Numbered from the stretch's first letter, positions 38,761-48,428 are shown. The stretch: DNA of 64,000 bases from Collinsella aerofaciens (GCF_028209625.1 NZ_JAQLDU010000001.1:124001-188000), one strand, 5' to 3'. Translations and numbers: made by a program. Notes: generated by a model from the letters alone, not told the origin.

Positions 38761-38871
38761 GGGCCGAGGACGGCTAAATCAATTTGCGAAAGAATCATGA
38801 CGGTACCCGAAAATGTGACCCAACCCCTCACTCTGCCGTCGAGTCATTATGATAATTAACAACGTAAAACG

Positions 38872-39600
38872 ATGAGGAGCCCAGGCGGAACTCAAGTAGA
38901 CGGGAACAACGTGCAATCAATCGAACCTCTAAAAACCACGGACGGTCTGGGCGAAGGCAAAGGCGGCATTTGGAAGAAGTGGCCTTGGAAAGACCTAGAT
39001 CACTATGAATTAATGTCTGATCTTATTCTTAAGGCTAACTACAGCATTCAGGACTTCAATGCTGTCATCAAAGACGGTTTTTCTCCCAGCATTAAGGACA
39101 CTGTATTTCTGGTAGCACTTGCCACCTGGATTTAAGATGCATACTGGCAGATTAATTACGCCTGCTTGAAAGAAGTAATTAGAACCAAATTCGAGTTCTC
39201 AAGACAGAATGAACTCACAGAGGCGCGTAATTATCTTGAAGCGGTTCGCTCAATCGTAATTGCACACCCCCTAAATTCGACGAGGCATGAAGAATACGGC
39301 TTTGGTCCAGAAGGACGAATTTGTATTGATATGCGACGGAAAAGCCTTCTCGATTCATATCCGGGCAGAGTGATCTATCGCATTACACCAAAAGGATTCA
39401 AAGAAACCGACAGTGTCGAGGACAACGAAATTGCACTAATGACCTGTCGCCGAAATAAAACAGAAAATGGCAAGCTACATTTTGAAAGATGTTGCCTGGA
39501 TATGTGCGATATCCGCAACTCAGCCCAAGTCTACATTGACGCCTTGTACGAACTCGATCGACATCTCGGTCGACTAAGAAAGAAAGACTTCGAAACATGA
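38872..39600 (+). pseudogene. Hypothetical gene interrupted by an in-frame stop
   Basis: Two open stretches (38872-39135 and 39136-39600) lie in the same frame and are separated by one TAA (39133-39135). Read through, it would give about 242 aa without other stops. The first part has YELMSDLILKANYSIQDFN, the second HEEYGFGPEGRICIDMRRK and CDIRNSAQVYIDALYEL. I recognise no family. The exact start is uncertain. Converges on the HEPN-like gene 12 bp away. Confidence 0.55.
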
Positions 39601-39612
39601 GTGTGATCTTCT

Positions 39613-40551
39613 CTAGCGAATTGATCTACGCTCAGCCGTAACTGCATTTTGAACATCCTTTAGATGCTTCTGCGCCTTTCGGCGTATATCTTTTAAATCC
39701 TTAACTGGATCAACGTCAACCTCATTAAAAACATGGGTTATATCACCGTCACGATATGCAACAAAGGAAATGCCGCCTAACTTGCCGACAGCTTTGCCGT
39801 GCTGCGATAGCAATTTCTTCATATCTCTGCGAACGGCACGTATTCTAGGCTCAGCACAATCCAGAAAATGGCAGAATAATTTAAGCACAAGCTCCTGGTA
39901 CTTCATGTTTGTATACCTGAAGCAAAGGTACGAGCAGCCGGACGAATCACGTTCTTTCATTATCGAAATTGACTTGCTTAAAAAAGCGCGCAGCTTTGGC
40001 GAGGTATTGTAGTCGCGCAAATCGGCAATTTGGTCAAGATCAAATCGGACCCTAATCAAACCGTTTTCCCTAACACGCGAAACAACGGTTTGACCATGCT
40101 GAACGGGATTTCGAATCTCATACATAAAAACATAGAGGCCACCTCGGTCATACCAAGCAGAAGGCAACTTCCAATATTTTTTATATAGTTCTTTTTCAGA
40201 ACCTCGATCATAAACCCGCATGACCGCTTGCATTCTATCGACAAGACCACGGGCTGCGGATACATAATTACCAAAGGCGGCGTTAACAACAGTCCTTTCG
40301 CCAAAACCACCGCTGGTAAAGCCGTCGGGCAAGAAGTCAGACCGATCGCACGGAACCAGGCGCCGCAGTTCACCGTAGTTCCATCGAAACTGTTCATACA
40401 GTTGGTTAACCTCCCAAAATGACCGCACAACACCGTCATACTCTTTCACTTTGGTTGCAGAATCGCCCTCGAGATATTCAATCTTTGAAAGCGCTTCCTG
40501 GGCTTCGTCGCTCACCGATTGAAGCGGCAAAACATGAACTAAATCTGCCAA
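39613..40551 (-). CDS. HEPN-like hypothetical protein
   Basis: 312 aa, mostly helical by composition, no membrane segment. It contains YEIRNPVQHGQ (about residues 145-155), where R-N-P-V-Q-H fits the RX4H motif of HEPN-type ribonucleases. A Lys/Arg-rich C-terminus has RRDMKKLLSQHGKAVG and KDIRRKAQKHLKDV. HEPN proteins are common in toxin and phage-defence modules, and the island context agrees. No obvious partner gene (MNT-type antitoxin) lies beside it. The motif match is short, so the call is tentative. Confidence 0.5.
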   Translation of the reverse strand: MADLVHVLPLQSVSDEAQEALSKIEYLEGDSATKVKEYDGVVRSFWEVNQLYEQFRWNYGELRRLVPCDRSDFLPDGFTSGGFGERTVVNAAFGNYVSAARGLVDRMQAVMRVYDRGSEKELYKKYWKLPSAWYDRGGLYVFMYEIRNPVQHGQTVVSRVRENGLIRVRFDLDQIADLRDYNTSPKLRAFLSKSISIMKERDSSGCSYLCFRYTNMKYQELVLKLFCHFLDCAEPRIRAVRRDMKKLLSQHGKAVGKLGGISFVAYRDGDITHVFNEVDVDPVKDLKDIRRKAQKHLKDVQNAVTAERRSIR

Positions 40552-40654
40552 AGTAATTCCCCCTTGAATCCCAGATATATGTATCGGCCCGAAGCAACAC
40601 CGCCCATGAAAGGACGCCTAGCATCAAAACGGCAACATCGCATGTCCACTCAAG

Positions 40655-40812
40655 TTCGAACCCAGAGAGGCATACATCGACGACCTAATAAACGGGCATT
40701 TCTACATCAATGCTGCCGACAACTAACATGGCCTGCCTGGCGAACAGGGCAATCCGTTCTAGGCGTCCATGGCTCCCAGGGTGCGCCCCATCAGGATCCC
40801 CTGATACACTAG
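40655..40812 (+). pseudogene. Remnant of a small hypothetical protein (AYIDDL family), copy 2
   Basis: The frame from 40655 reads FEPREAYIDDLINGHFYINAAD, then a stop, HGLPGEQGNPF, a stop, ASMAPRVRPIRIP and another stop. It matches the segment at 35158-35233 at DNA level (for example GGCATACATCGA). A degraded paralog of copy 1. The rest of 40813-40989 shows no gene. Confidence 0.45.
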
Positions 40813-40989
40813 CCCTCAACTAACTGCACACAAAACCTCGGCCGAGTTTTATGTTCAAGAAGAAACCCCTCACGCTAAAGCAACAGTTAGCTTTGTGAGA
40901 TCACCCTGGAGCAGATGCAGCAATGACATCACTAGCGACAACAGCCAGTTATAATTTCAACCTGGCCTATTTAAATCGCGCTGTGCCCC

Positions 40990-42048
40990 CTATCGCAAAG
41001 CTAATAGTTCATGGCCGTGTTTGTTAGGACGATAGCCGCAAAACGAGTACAGCTCCGATTCGCACTCAGTTCCTGGACAGACAAGCTCATCTTCAAAAAA
41101 CAGATGATTAAGACAAACAGGGTTCTTGGAATGTTCAAGACACAGGTAACGTCCAGCTTTACTGGAATAATGCCAGCGCCCAAAGTCGACAATCATTGAT
41201 TTAAGTGCGTTGGCGGAGCGCCTTCCAAAATATATCCCTCGAATTGACAAATTTCCATGTGCGACATCCGGAGTCATTCTTACATTAAGCCCTCTGCCAC
41301 CGCCCACAGGACTATAAGCAACACAGGGTTCGTATGAATAAAACTCATCAACAATTGCATTGCTCAATTGATAGGTAGTCTCACCGAGAACTTCAAAGGG
41401 GCGAGAAAACTCTTGATGCAAATAATCATGCAGCAGGCAGTATTGTCCGAATGCAGTCGGGCTTTGCCCAAACAGCCTACGCACTTCGGAAGGAATATAA
41501 ACACCAATACCAATAGCTTTAATAGGTCTAGCGACCTCATACGCTATCAAAGCAAATTGGTCATCAACGTTCACCCTGGCTTCGTCAAGCGTCGTGACTG
41601 GGTCACCGCAATTGACATATAAATAGCTCTCACCGGGTTTATTTAATCGCCCAAAATTGGTCACGCAGTTATTCGGTGGCTCCCACAGTTGACCCTGGTC
41701 AATAAACTGAGCTCCATAATCGAGAGAAGAAGAGACACTTCGCGCACGAAAAACAGTCGCCCCCTTAGGTAAACTAATGTATTCAGGAAACTGTAAGTAC
41801 ATGCCATCAACACGAAGCTGATTATGCAATATTTCTTGAGCATTTTCATGGCGGACATCAGCCCAGAGAGAACTTAGAGCTGGCAGCCTACATTCAAATT
41901 CCGCCTTTTCCAATGCAGCAATAAAACCATCCAAGTCACCTTGAATACAATTAAACATCCTCGCAATAACTGAGCTATCAAGGGGCTGACCAAGCTCTCC
42001 AGCAGAAATAAACATAGAACGATGCAAGATAAAACGTCCTTCAAACAA
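40990..42048 (-). CDS. RES-domain protein
   Basis: 352 aa. The C-terminal two thirds hold the RES fold segments: FRARSVSSS (Arg), ESYLYVNCGDPVTTLDEAR (Tyr and Glu of the R-Y-E triad) and ALIAYEVARPIKAIGI. RES toxins break down NAD. The first 90 residues are an extra helical domain absent from compact RES toxins. No Xre-type antitoxin gene precedes or follows it, so a toxin-antitoxin pair is not evident. Low GC. It could be a stand-alone NAD-targeting defence effector; this is inference. Confidence 0.7.
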   Translation of the reverse strand: MFEGRFILHRSMFISAGELGQPLDSSVIARMFNCIQGDLDGFIAALEKAEFECRLPALSSLWADVRHENAQEILHNQLRVDGMYLQFPEYISLPKGATVFRARSVSSSLDYGAQFIDQGQLWEPPNNCVTNFGRLNKPGESYLYVNCGDPVTTLDEARVNVDDQFALIAYEVARPIKAIGIGVYIPSEVRRLFGQSPTAFGQYCLLHDYLHQEFSRPFEVLGETTYQLSNAIVDEFYSYEPCVAYSPVGGGRGLNVRMTPDVAHGNLSIRGIYFGRRSANALKSMIVDFGRWHYSSKAGRYLCLEHSKNPVCLNHLFFEDELVCPGTECESELYSFCGYRPNKHGHELLALR

Positions 42049-42175
42049 AACCAGACAATCACGCGCGCCAAGGTCAAATTTACTCGGTCATTACAAAATT
42101 ATATTACCCTGCAGAATAACCGAGAATAACCTGTGGCCAACACCACCATCCAACCCAAAGCCCACCTCCAGCCCC

Positions 42176-42661
42176 CATCTGTCCAAGGAGCTGGCCGCCG
42201 CCGAACCCAATATCGCCGCCAAGACTATCTACTGCGGCCCCATCAACGCGTTCTACGACTTCAAGCTGGGCACGCTCGAGTACCGCAGCCTGCGCTTCGA
42301 GACCGAGACGCTCGACGAGGCCGACCACCAGGGCGTGGCCGTGGTCAACTACACCGAGCGCGAGGTCCCCTACACACGCATCATCGAGCACAAGCACTTC
42401 GAGTTCGGCACGCAGGACAGGACCGTCATCACGCGCGAGTACCCGGCGGACTGGAAGCCCGGCGACGAGCCCTACTACCCCATCAACGACGCCAGGAACG
42501 AGGCCCTCTACAAGCGGTACGAGGAGCTGGCGGCGCAGGAGGGCGACATAATCTTCGCCGGTCGCCTGGGCGGCTACAAGTACTACGACATGGACAAGGC
42601 CATCGCCGCGGCCTTCGAGCTCGTCCGCAACGAGCTGGGCGTGGAGCCCACGGAGGCGTAG
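42176..42661 (+). pseudogene. glf: UDP-galactopyranose mutase C-terminal fragment
   Basis: Frame from about 42176 reads KTIYCGPINAFYDFKLGTLE, VNYTEREVPYTRIIEHKHF and AGRLGGYKYYDMDKAIAAAF: the C-terminal third of Glf, ending in a normal stop. The N-terminal FAD-binding part is absent; sequence before 42176 does not continue the protein. GC-rich, in contrast to both neighbours. A leftover from an older polysaccharide locus at the island's edge. Confidence 0.85.
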
Positions 42662-42698
42662 TTAACCATTTGAGAGTCAATGCGTCAATCAATATAAA

Positions 42699-42744
42699 TT
42701 AATTAATGGGGATGCTAGAACAGATCTGCATCCCCATTAATTAA
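42699..42744. terminator. Hairpin after the glf fragment
   Basis: Perfect 17-bp stem TTAATTAATGGGGATGC with its complement and a 12-nt loop, 37 nt after the glf stop codon. AT ends make it plausible as a terminator in both directions. Confidence 0.65.
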
Positions 42745-42776
42745 AACAGTTACGTCAACGTTTCTGTTCGAAAAAA

Positions 42777-42806
42777 GTTGGGCACCGACCTTCGCCGATG
42801 CCCAAC
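42777..42806 (-). terminator. Terminator of the polysaccharide operon
   Basis: Stem GTTGGGCA/TGCCCAAC with inner CG pairs; on the minus strand six T follow. It lies 70 nt after the flippase stop. Confidence 0.85.
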
Positions 42807-42876
42807 CCATTCATGCAAATGGAGTGAAATAAAATATGAAGATGGCGGAAGCCGAACTGAGTCTAATAGAGTTTCG

Positions 42877-44307
42877 TTATGCCCGCAATCGAGCAAAACG
42901 GCTAACAAATCTAGCAATCCACAATTGAACGCCCTCTACAACAATCTCTCGATAAGAGCTTCCCAGTTTCTTACATAGGTACACGGGCCATTTCCAATTA
43001 TTATAGGCTAACTGGGAAATTGCCTGTCCTAATATAATACCCCAGGCCCCCAAACCAAAAGAACCAGAAAACAGACAAACAAGGACACAGCCAATAATGG
43101 ATGCAATAATATATCCCCACATATAAGGAATCTCGTTCATGCTGATAATGTAATTGCAAAAAATAGAATGCTGCTGAAGAAGCCCCACATACAAACACAT
43201 TACAAGAAACAAAGCATAGTCAATATCGATGCCAGGCTTGAATAATGGCAAGAGAGGAAAAATAACAACACAGACTCCAGCGGTTCCAAGCATAAACAGC
43301 ATCCAGTAACCTACAATCCCAGTCGATACAAATTTCCTCTGTTTACCAGATTCACCCTCCGCATAAGCTGACTGCATCGCAGGATAAAAAGACTTTGGAT
43401 ACGTAGATGCAAAATTATAAATTGCATTTGCAAACTGCAGCAGAATAGAATAGGTGCCCGTCTCGGATAGGCCAAGAAATATGGAACTCAAAATACTCAT
43501 GGCTTGAGTGGAAGCATAAAGAGAAAGCTGAACCAAGCCATCACGCCATGCGACATGGAAAATGGTCGAAAAAATATCCTGAATTGAAGAGAAGTTTACC
43601 GACAACTTATCCGAACGTCGTCCATCTTCGATCTCTCGATGTTTCCTAAGCATAATTAAGGCAGAAACCCTAAGAAGCACAGCATTCATAAGAAACCCAA
43701 TAGATGCGCCAACAAGCCCAAAGCCCGCAACGAGCAAAACGCCACTGATAAAGAGCTGTCCTACTCTACCAATTACGACCGCCTTATTTTCTCCAGCAAT
43801 ATCTCCGTATCCTCTTAATACCGTGATCGACCAAAGAAAATAGAGATTAAGGAAAATTGAAACACAGAAGAGTGCCCATGAAAGCCAAACGTCAGCAGGA
43901 TTCATATTCGAAGCAACAAAGAAAATATAAGCTGAGCCAGCCGTAGAAAGCAGAAGCAACACAACGACCGCAAGAATCGCGTATATAACTTTGGAAGCCT
44001 TAATTACCGTGTTCAAAAGATGCCAATCGATGCCATCTTCAACTGATTCCTTATCACACCCCTTAACGGAAAGACGGCGGGCACCACTCACTACATATAC
44101 GATATTTCGCGCAAACGTTGGATTAAAACCAAACTCAAAGAGCATGGCGAAATTAGAGAGAGCAATGTAGACATACCAAAGTCCCAATTCCTCATCAGAG
44201 AGAAAGCGCATAAGCAACGGAAGAAGGATGAAACCACTTGCCATCGAAACTATTGTCCCAATGTAATTCCATATCACATCGGTTTTTCGCGTCACGATAC
44301 TACTCAT
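42877..44307 (-). CDS. Polysaccharide flippase (Wzx/MATE-like)
   Basis: 476 aa with about 12-14 hydrophobic segments. Starts with IVTRKTDVIWNYIGTIVSM and contains LLPLLMRFLSDEELGLWYVY, typical of the oligosaccharide flippase (PST) family that exports lipid-linked repeat units. The start at 44307 follows GGAG by 6 nt and overlaps the polymerase stop by 8 nt; a 38-codon longer frame lies inside the polymerase. Last gene of the operon, before its terminator. Confidence 0.88.
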   Translation of the reverse strand: MSSIVTRKTDVIWNYIGTIVSMASGFILLPLLMRFLSDEELGLWYVYIALSNFAMLFEFGFNPTFARNIVYVVSGARRLSVKGCDKESVEDGIDWHLLNTVIKASKVIYAILAVVVLLLLSTAGSAYIFFVASNMNPADVWLSWALFCVSIFLNLYFLWSITVLRGYGDIAGENKAVVIGRVGQLFISGVLLVAGFGLVGASIGFLMNAVLLRVSALIMLRKHREIEDGRRSDKLSVNFSSIQDIFSTIFHVAWRDGLVQLSLYASTQAMSILSSIFLGLSETGTYSILLQFANAIYNFASTYPKSFYPAMQSAYAEGESGKQRKFVSTGIVGYWMLFMLGTAGVCVVIFPLLPLFKPGIDIDYALFLVMCLYVGLLQQHSIFCNYIISMNEIPYMWGYIIASIIGCVLVCLFSGSFGLGAWGIILGQAISQLAYNNWKWPVYLCKKLGSSYREIVVEGVQLWIARFVSRFARLRA

Positions 44308-45532
44308 GCGGCACTCCAGCATATTTTTGAAAACCGACTTCCCTCTTATCGACTTTGGATAGAGAAAAGAGAAGCTCGGGTCCGATTGCAAAAAGAAAAT
44401 AATTACATTCGATGCGAACACCCAAAGTTTCGGTAAGACCGTATACCGACATTAAAACAATACCGAACAAGAGTGAGTCCCATTGATTTTGGCGAACCAT
44501 TTTAATTAAAAGTGAAAATAGTCCAATTATAAATAAGGCAGACGGAATAATACCGTAACGCAAAATCAAATGGCAGTACGCATTATCAACGACGAAATGG
44601 TACGGTTTTCCATTTTCCCAATAGATTACAGGACTATCAATATAATTTGTACCAAATAGCGAGAGACCCTTCATCTGATAATAGCCATGAGCCAATCTCA
44701 ATCTTCCCGATAAAAGGTTATTCAAAACTGAATCTATTGAGCGAGCTGGGTTATAGTTAACCATAAAATAAAAGCTAATGAAAACAATCAAAACAACGGC
44801 GATAACAAAACTTATCGAAATGATTCTTCTTAAACGTTTGTTTTCCACTTTGTAGAAAACAAACAATAGTAAAACTTGGAAAACAGCAAGAATTGCTGTT
44901 GATCTTGAATCCGACACAACCAAAATTAGAATGGCAGCAGATATAAGCAGCATTGATTGGAACAAAGGGGTTTTTCCAAATCGCAGAACAGAAATTGATG
45001 TGCACGCGAGAATAACATACATGCCGAAAATATTAGGGTGAGTAAAGCCCAACGACTGACGAGCAATACCTGAGCGAATTAGAATTAGATTTTCAATAAT
45101 ACCCGAGACAGCAAACAATGGCGCAATGACTAGAATCATGATCGACAGGACAAGTGAAATAAACGCAAGTTTATTCAATTTGACGCCCTCAGAGCAGACA
45201 ATAAAGAGAGCAAGCCAAAATAACCATCCTTCCTGCGAATTCCTCCATGAAACAAAGCCAACAAGAACGACAAGCGCTGCCATTAGCCAGCCATTTACAG
45301 AAGCCTTTTGAAGAATAAATTTAAAAATCAAAAGGCAAAGAATTGCCAGGCTGAGAATATTTGACAAAAGTGAAACCGGAATAAAGAGAAATTCAACGAA
45401 TGTCGTTCGATCGAGAATGCAGCTGAAAAAATACAAGGCGTAAGCAAGGTAGAATACAAACTCCCCTATGCTCATGCATCCAATAACGGAGGCAGCATTG
45501 CCTGTTTTTCCATTTATTCCAATGTCACTCAT
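44300..45532 (-). CDS. O-antigen polymerase-like membrane protein (Wzy type)
   Basis: 410 aa, about 10-11 transmembrane segments. GFTHPNIFGMYVILA and the loop LSGRLRLAHGYYQMKGLSLFG with a large extracytoplasmic segment before HLILRYGIIPSALFI fit the Wzy/O-antigen ligase family. It probably joins repeat units outside the membrane. The ATG overlaps the GT2 stop as TAATG. Low sequence conservation is normal in this family, so the call rests on topology and context. Confidence 0.75.
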   Translation of the reverse strand: MSDIGINGKTGNAASVIGCMSIGEFVFYLAYALYFFSCILDRTTFVEFLFIPVSLLSNILSLAILCLLIFKFILQKASVNGWLMAALVVLVGFVSWRNSQEGWLFWLALFIVCSEGVKLNKLAFISLVLSIMILVIAPLFAVSGIIENLILIRSGIARQSLGFTHPNIFGMYVILACTSISVLRFGKTPLFQSMLLISAAILILVVSDSRSTAILAVFQVLLLFVFYKVENKRLRRIISISFVIAVVLIVFISFYFMVNYNPARSIDSVLNNLLSGRLRLAHGYYQMKGLSLFGTNYIDSPVIYWENGKPYHFVVDNAYCHLILRYGIIPSALFIIGLFSLLIKMVRQNQWDSLLFGIVLMSVYGLTETLGVRIECNYFLFAIGPELLFSLSKVDKREVGFQKYAGVPHE

Positions 45533-46638
45533 TAATGCGTGTCCTTATCAATTAGAACTTTCCCCGCTAGGTGGTCTTTGACTACAGTTCTTAATCCCCA
45601 AAATAGATAGGCAAAGGTAAAGAAACCTTTTTTACAAAGAATCGTGAATACTTGAAGCCAGAGAGAAAGACAGTAACCTTCGAAACAATGCTCAGAAAAA
45701 CACCCCTGATCGGAAGCAAAGGAAAGAAGCCGCACACTCGATTTTTTTGCCCCAATCAGACCTGAGTTTCGAACAAAATTCTCAATACCTTGGGTGGTTA
45801 AAAAAGCACATCGTGAAATAAATGGCACCTGTTCATCTTCTAATGAACATGTTGACATGATTCCCGTAATGGAGCGCTCCCATGGATCAACCTCAATCGA
45901 ATGAACAGCAGACCCCTGGTATTGGTAATACCAATACCAGACATTAGAAGCGATTGCCATCGTTTTACATTTTTCAATAAACCGGTAATTAAAGAGCGTA
46001 TCTTCACCGATAGGAATATCCTCTTCAAAACGCAGGGCTTCAAGAAGATCAGCACGATAGAGTTTTGCAACAGGTCCACGACCATTAAAATCAGGCAAAG
46101 AGTCGAAGCAATACTTAGCATGTCCAAGCATTTGAAATTTTGCCGCCATCAATTCACGAGACTCATCAAGAATCCAATAGTCGCCTGCATCGCAGCCGTC
46201 GTTCGGAGAATCACCGAGAAATAGATGGGCAACACCACCACAGACAAGATCGACATTCTCTCCCAATGCAATCTGGAGAGCCTGATTAATAAACAAAGGA
46301 TTCAATTCATCGTCAGAATCAGAAAAAGCAACCCATTCACCCTGAGCTTCGTGGATTCCGATATTTCTAGCGTGTGATACGCCTTTATGGCCTCCCTTAA
46401 CAATTCGCGCACGAGCCTCCCCCGATACAAGTCTCTGCTCAACGGTTAAACACTCATCATCGCTTCCATCATCAACGATAATGAATTCAACATTAGAGTA
46501 ACTTTGATTAAATAACGACAAGAGGCATCTCTCAAGCGCTTTAACCGGGGCGTTAAAGACGGGAACAACAATCGAAACAAGAGGATCTTTGTCATCTCCA
46601 TTTAGATTAGATTGTATATCGGGCTTTGCGCTCCTCAT
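45532..46638 (-). CDS. Family 2 glycosyltransferase
   Basis: 368 aa. GT-A fold with VSIVVPVFNAPVKALERCL near residue 23, EFIIVDDGSDDE and VSHARNIGIHEAQGEWVAF followed by SDSDDEL (DxD). The region after residue 250 is typical of capsule transferases with helices near the membrane. It adds a sugar to the lipid-linked intermediate; donor and acceptor cannot be deduced. Overlaps the epimerase end by 4 nt. Confidence 0.88.
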   Translation of the reverse strand: MRSAKPDIQSNLNGDDKDPLVSIVVPVFNAPVKALERCLLSLFNQSYSNVEFIIVDDGSDDECLTVEQRLVSGEARARIVKGGHKGVSHARNIGIHEAQGEWVAFSDSDDELNPLFINQALQIALGENVDLVCGGVAHLFLGDSPNDGCDAGDYWILDESRELMAAKFQMLGHAKYCFDSLPDFNGRGPVAKLYRADLLEALRFEEDIPIGEDTLFNYRFIEKCKTMAIASNVWYWYYQYQGSAVHSIEVDPWERSITGIMSTCSLEDEQVPFISRCAFLTTQGIENFVRNSGLIGAKKSSVRLLSFASDQGCFSEHCFEGYCLSLWLQVFTILCKKGFFTFAYLFWGLRTVVKDHLAGKVLIDKDTH

Positions 46639-47693
46639 TCCGCCTCCAAGTTTTGAAGAACGGAAAGCGTCTCAGCCACACCATCTTTTATTCCCTTAAA
46701 TGGAATCCATCCAAGTTCTCTCATTTTGCTACCGTCCATGAGCGCAATCGAAGCTTTTGAGTACCCTGCTGCTTCCTCAGCATCTGGCAAATCAAAAACA
46801 ACTTCAACGTTTCCAGCTGAAGCAACCATCATTGCCAGATCACGTAAGGTGACATCCGATGAAGGGTCAGCAAGGTTATATGCTTCGCCATCTACACCAA
46901 GTAGCAGCGCGTAAAGCAATCCGGAAACAGCATCTGCAACATGTAAATATGAATAGTGTTGAGTTCCGCTACTCTTAAGCACTACATTTTGGTGACAAAG
47001 CGCCTTATGCATAAACTGAGAGAGCGCCTTAGAATCATCGGGGAGTAGAGTTGGTCCGTATACTCGGGCTATGCGAGCAATAACAGTTTCAACAGATTTC
47101 TGCGAACGGTAAGCCTGGCACATAGTCTCGCCAAGACGTTTGGACTCTGTATAACAGGCACGAAGAGTATTGCAGTCAATATATCCACAATACTCCTCGT
47201 CAAATCGTTCAACATCTCCACGGTTTTCTCCATACACCTCAACAGAAGAAGCGAAGAGCAATCTTGAGCCGTATTCTGAGGAATACTCAAGCAAATTATG
47301 AAGTCCGTCAACATTTGAGCAAATAGTGCCGATAGGGTTACTCGCATATTGACGCGGATGCGTAGAGCTAGCAAGGTGGATAACAAAATCTGAAGGAGCT
47401 GACGGCATTACCCCTCTTTCGGTAATATCCACCTCCTCAAATTGAAATAAAGCATTATCAAAATAAGGCAACCTGACACGAGCTTTCTCCTCACTTCTAC
47501 CGATAGCAAGGATGCGACAACCAAGGTGATTTATTCTATTTTTTCTCATAATAACGTCAATGAGAAATGAGCCTATCATTCCAGTAGCGCCAGAAAGAGA
47601 AAGGGTCTTCCCTGCTAGTTTTTCCCATGGGAGATCTTGGCTACAAATAGAATCCAGCTCTGAGATGTATATGTTAGATTCGAGTCTATTCAT
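46635..47693 (-). CDS. NAD-dependent epimerase/dehydratase (nucleotide-sugar type)
   Basis: 352 aa extended SDR. GxxGxxG in LSGATGMIGSFLIDVI near residue 32, active-site YxxxK in CYTESKRLGETM, and VHLASSTHPRQYASNP. Closest in style to UDP-glucuronate decarboxylases and dTDP-glucose dehydratases. It makes or modifies a sugar or polyol donor for the polymer. Followed by GT2 with a 4-nt overlap; starts 16 nt after the cytidylyltransferase gene. Confidence 0.85.
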   Translation of the reverse strand: MNRLESNIYISELDSICSQDLPWEKLAGKTLSLSGATGMIGSFLIDVIMRKNRINHLGCRILAIGRSEEKARVRLPYFDNALFQFEEVDITERGVMPSAPSDFVIHLASSTHPRQYASNPIGTICSNVDGLHNLLEYSSEYGSRLLFASSVEVYGENRGDVERFDEEYCGYIDCNTLRACYTESKRLGETMCQAYRSQKSVETVIARIARVYGPTLLPDDSKALSQFMHKALCHQNVVLKSSGTQHYSYLHVADAVSGLLYALLLGVDGEAYNLADPSSDVTLRDLAMMVASAGNVEVVFDLPDAEEAAGYSKASIALMDGSKMRELGWIPFKGIKDGVAETLSVLQNLEAE

Positions 47694-47709
47694 TAGAAAT
47701 ACCCTGCTT

Positions 47710-48426
47710 TTAATCCCTACATCCTGAAGTGGCTAAATAAGCGCGGAAAGTGTCAAGGTTCTCAGGGGTAGTTAGCTTAATATTCTTATCCGATCCAGCA
47801 GCAAAATGTAGAGTTTCGCCAAGCTCAACCATCATCGTATTGGTGTAATGCGAACCGTAAATACCAATACCCTCAGCAAAAGCCTTCTTATAGGATTTCA
47901 ATAAATTCCCGTAGCGATATGCCTGCGGAGTAGAAACACGACGAAGAGTCTCTCTCGGAATAAATTTGTCGGTAGTTGATTCATCGTCTTGATTAACAAC
48001 AAATATTTGTTCGTTATAAGGCAAGCTTGTAACAGCATTACCATATTTTTGGCAAACACGAATCACGTCGGTAATCACGTCCGAATCCAACATCGGTCTC
48101 ACGCCATCGTGAATAATAGCAATGTCATCATTAGACAGAATTCCCTCGAGCCCATATACGCCATTGCGAATAGACTCTTGACCAGTCTTTCCACCTTTAA
48201 CAACCCATTTTAATTTAGAAATACCAAACTGCTTTGCATATGCTTTGAGAATGTCTTCCCAGCCATCGATACAAACAACTTCAATAGCCTCGACCTGCGG
48301 ATGCGCCTGGAATGCCTCAAGTGTATATATTAAAACAGGCTTATCGCGCACATTAATAAACTGTTTGGGGATTTGCTGGCCCATACGAGAACCGACGCCG
48401 CCGGCGATTACAATTGCAACGTTCAT
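47710..48426 (-). CDS. IspD/TarI-family cytidylyltransferase
   Basis: 238 aa. VIAGGVGSRMGQQIPKQF is the nucleotide-binding loop; IIHDGVRPMLDSDVI and KLTTPENLDTFRAYL are family segments. Could be IspD (isoprenoid synthesis) or TarI-like (CDP-ribitol). The location between a LicD gene and an epimerase favours a CDP-polyol donor for the surface polymer. Substrate unproven. 3 nt after the LicD gene. Confidence 0.8.
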   Translation of the reverse strand: MNVAIVIAGGVGSRMGQQIPKQFINVRDKPVLIYTLEAFQAHPQVEAIEVVCIDGWEDILKAYAKQFGISKLKWVVKGGKTGQESIRNGVYGLEGILSNDDIAIIHDGVRPMLDSDVITDVIRVCQKYGNAVTSLPYNEQIFVVNQDDESTTDKFIPRETLRRVSTPQAYRYGNLLKSYKKAFAEGIGIYGSHYTNTMMVELGETLHFAAGSDKNIKLTTPENLDTFRAYLATSGCRD

Positions 48427-48428
48427 TT

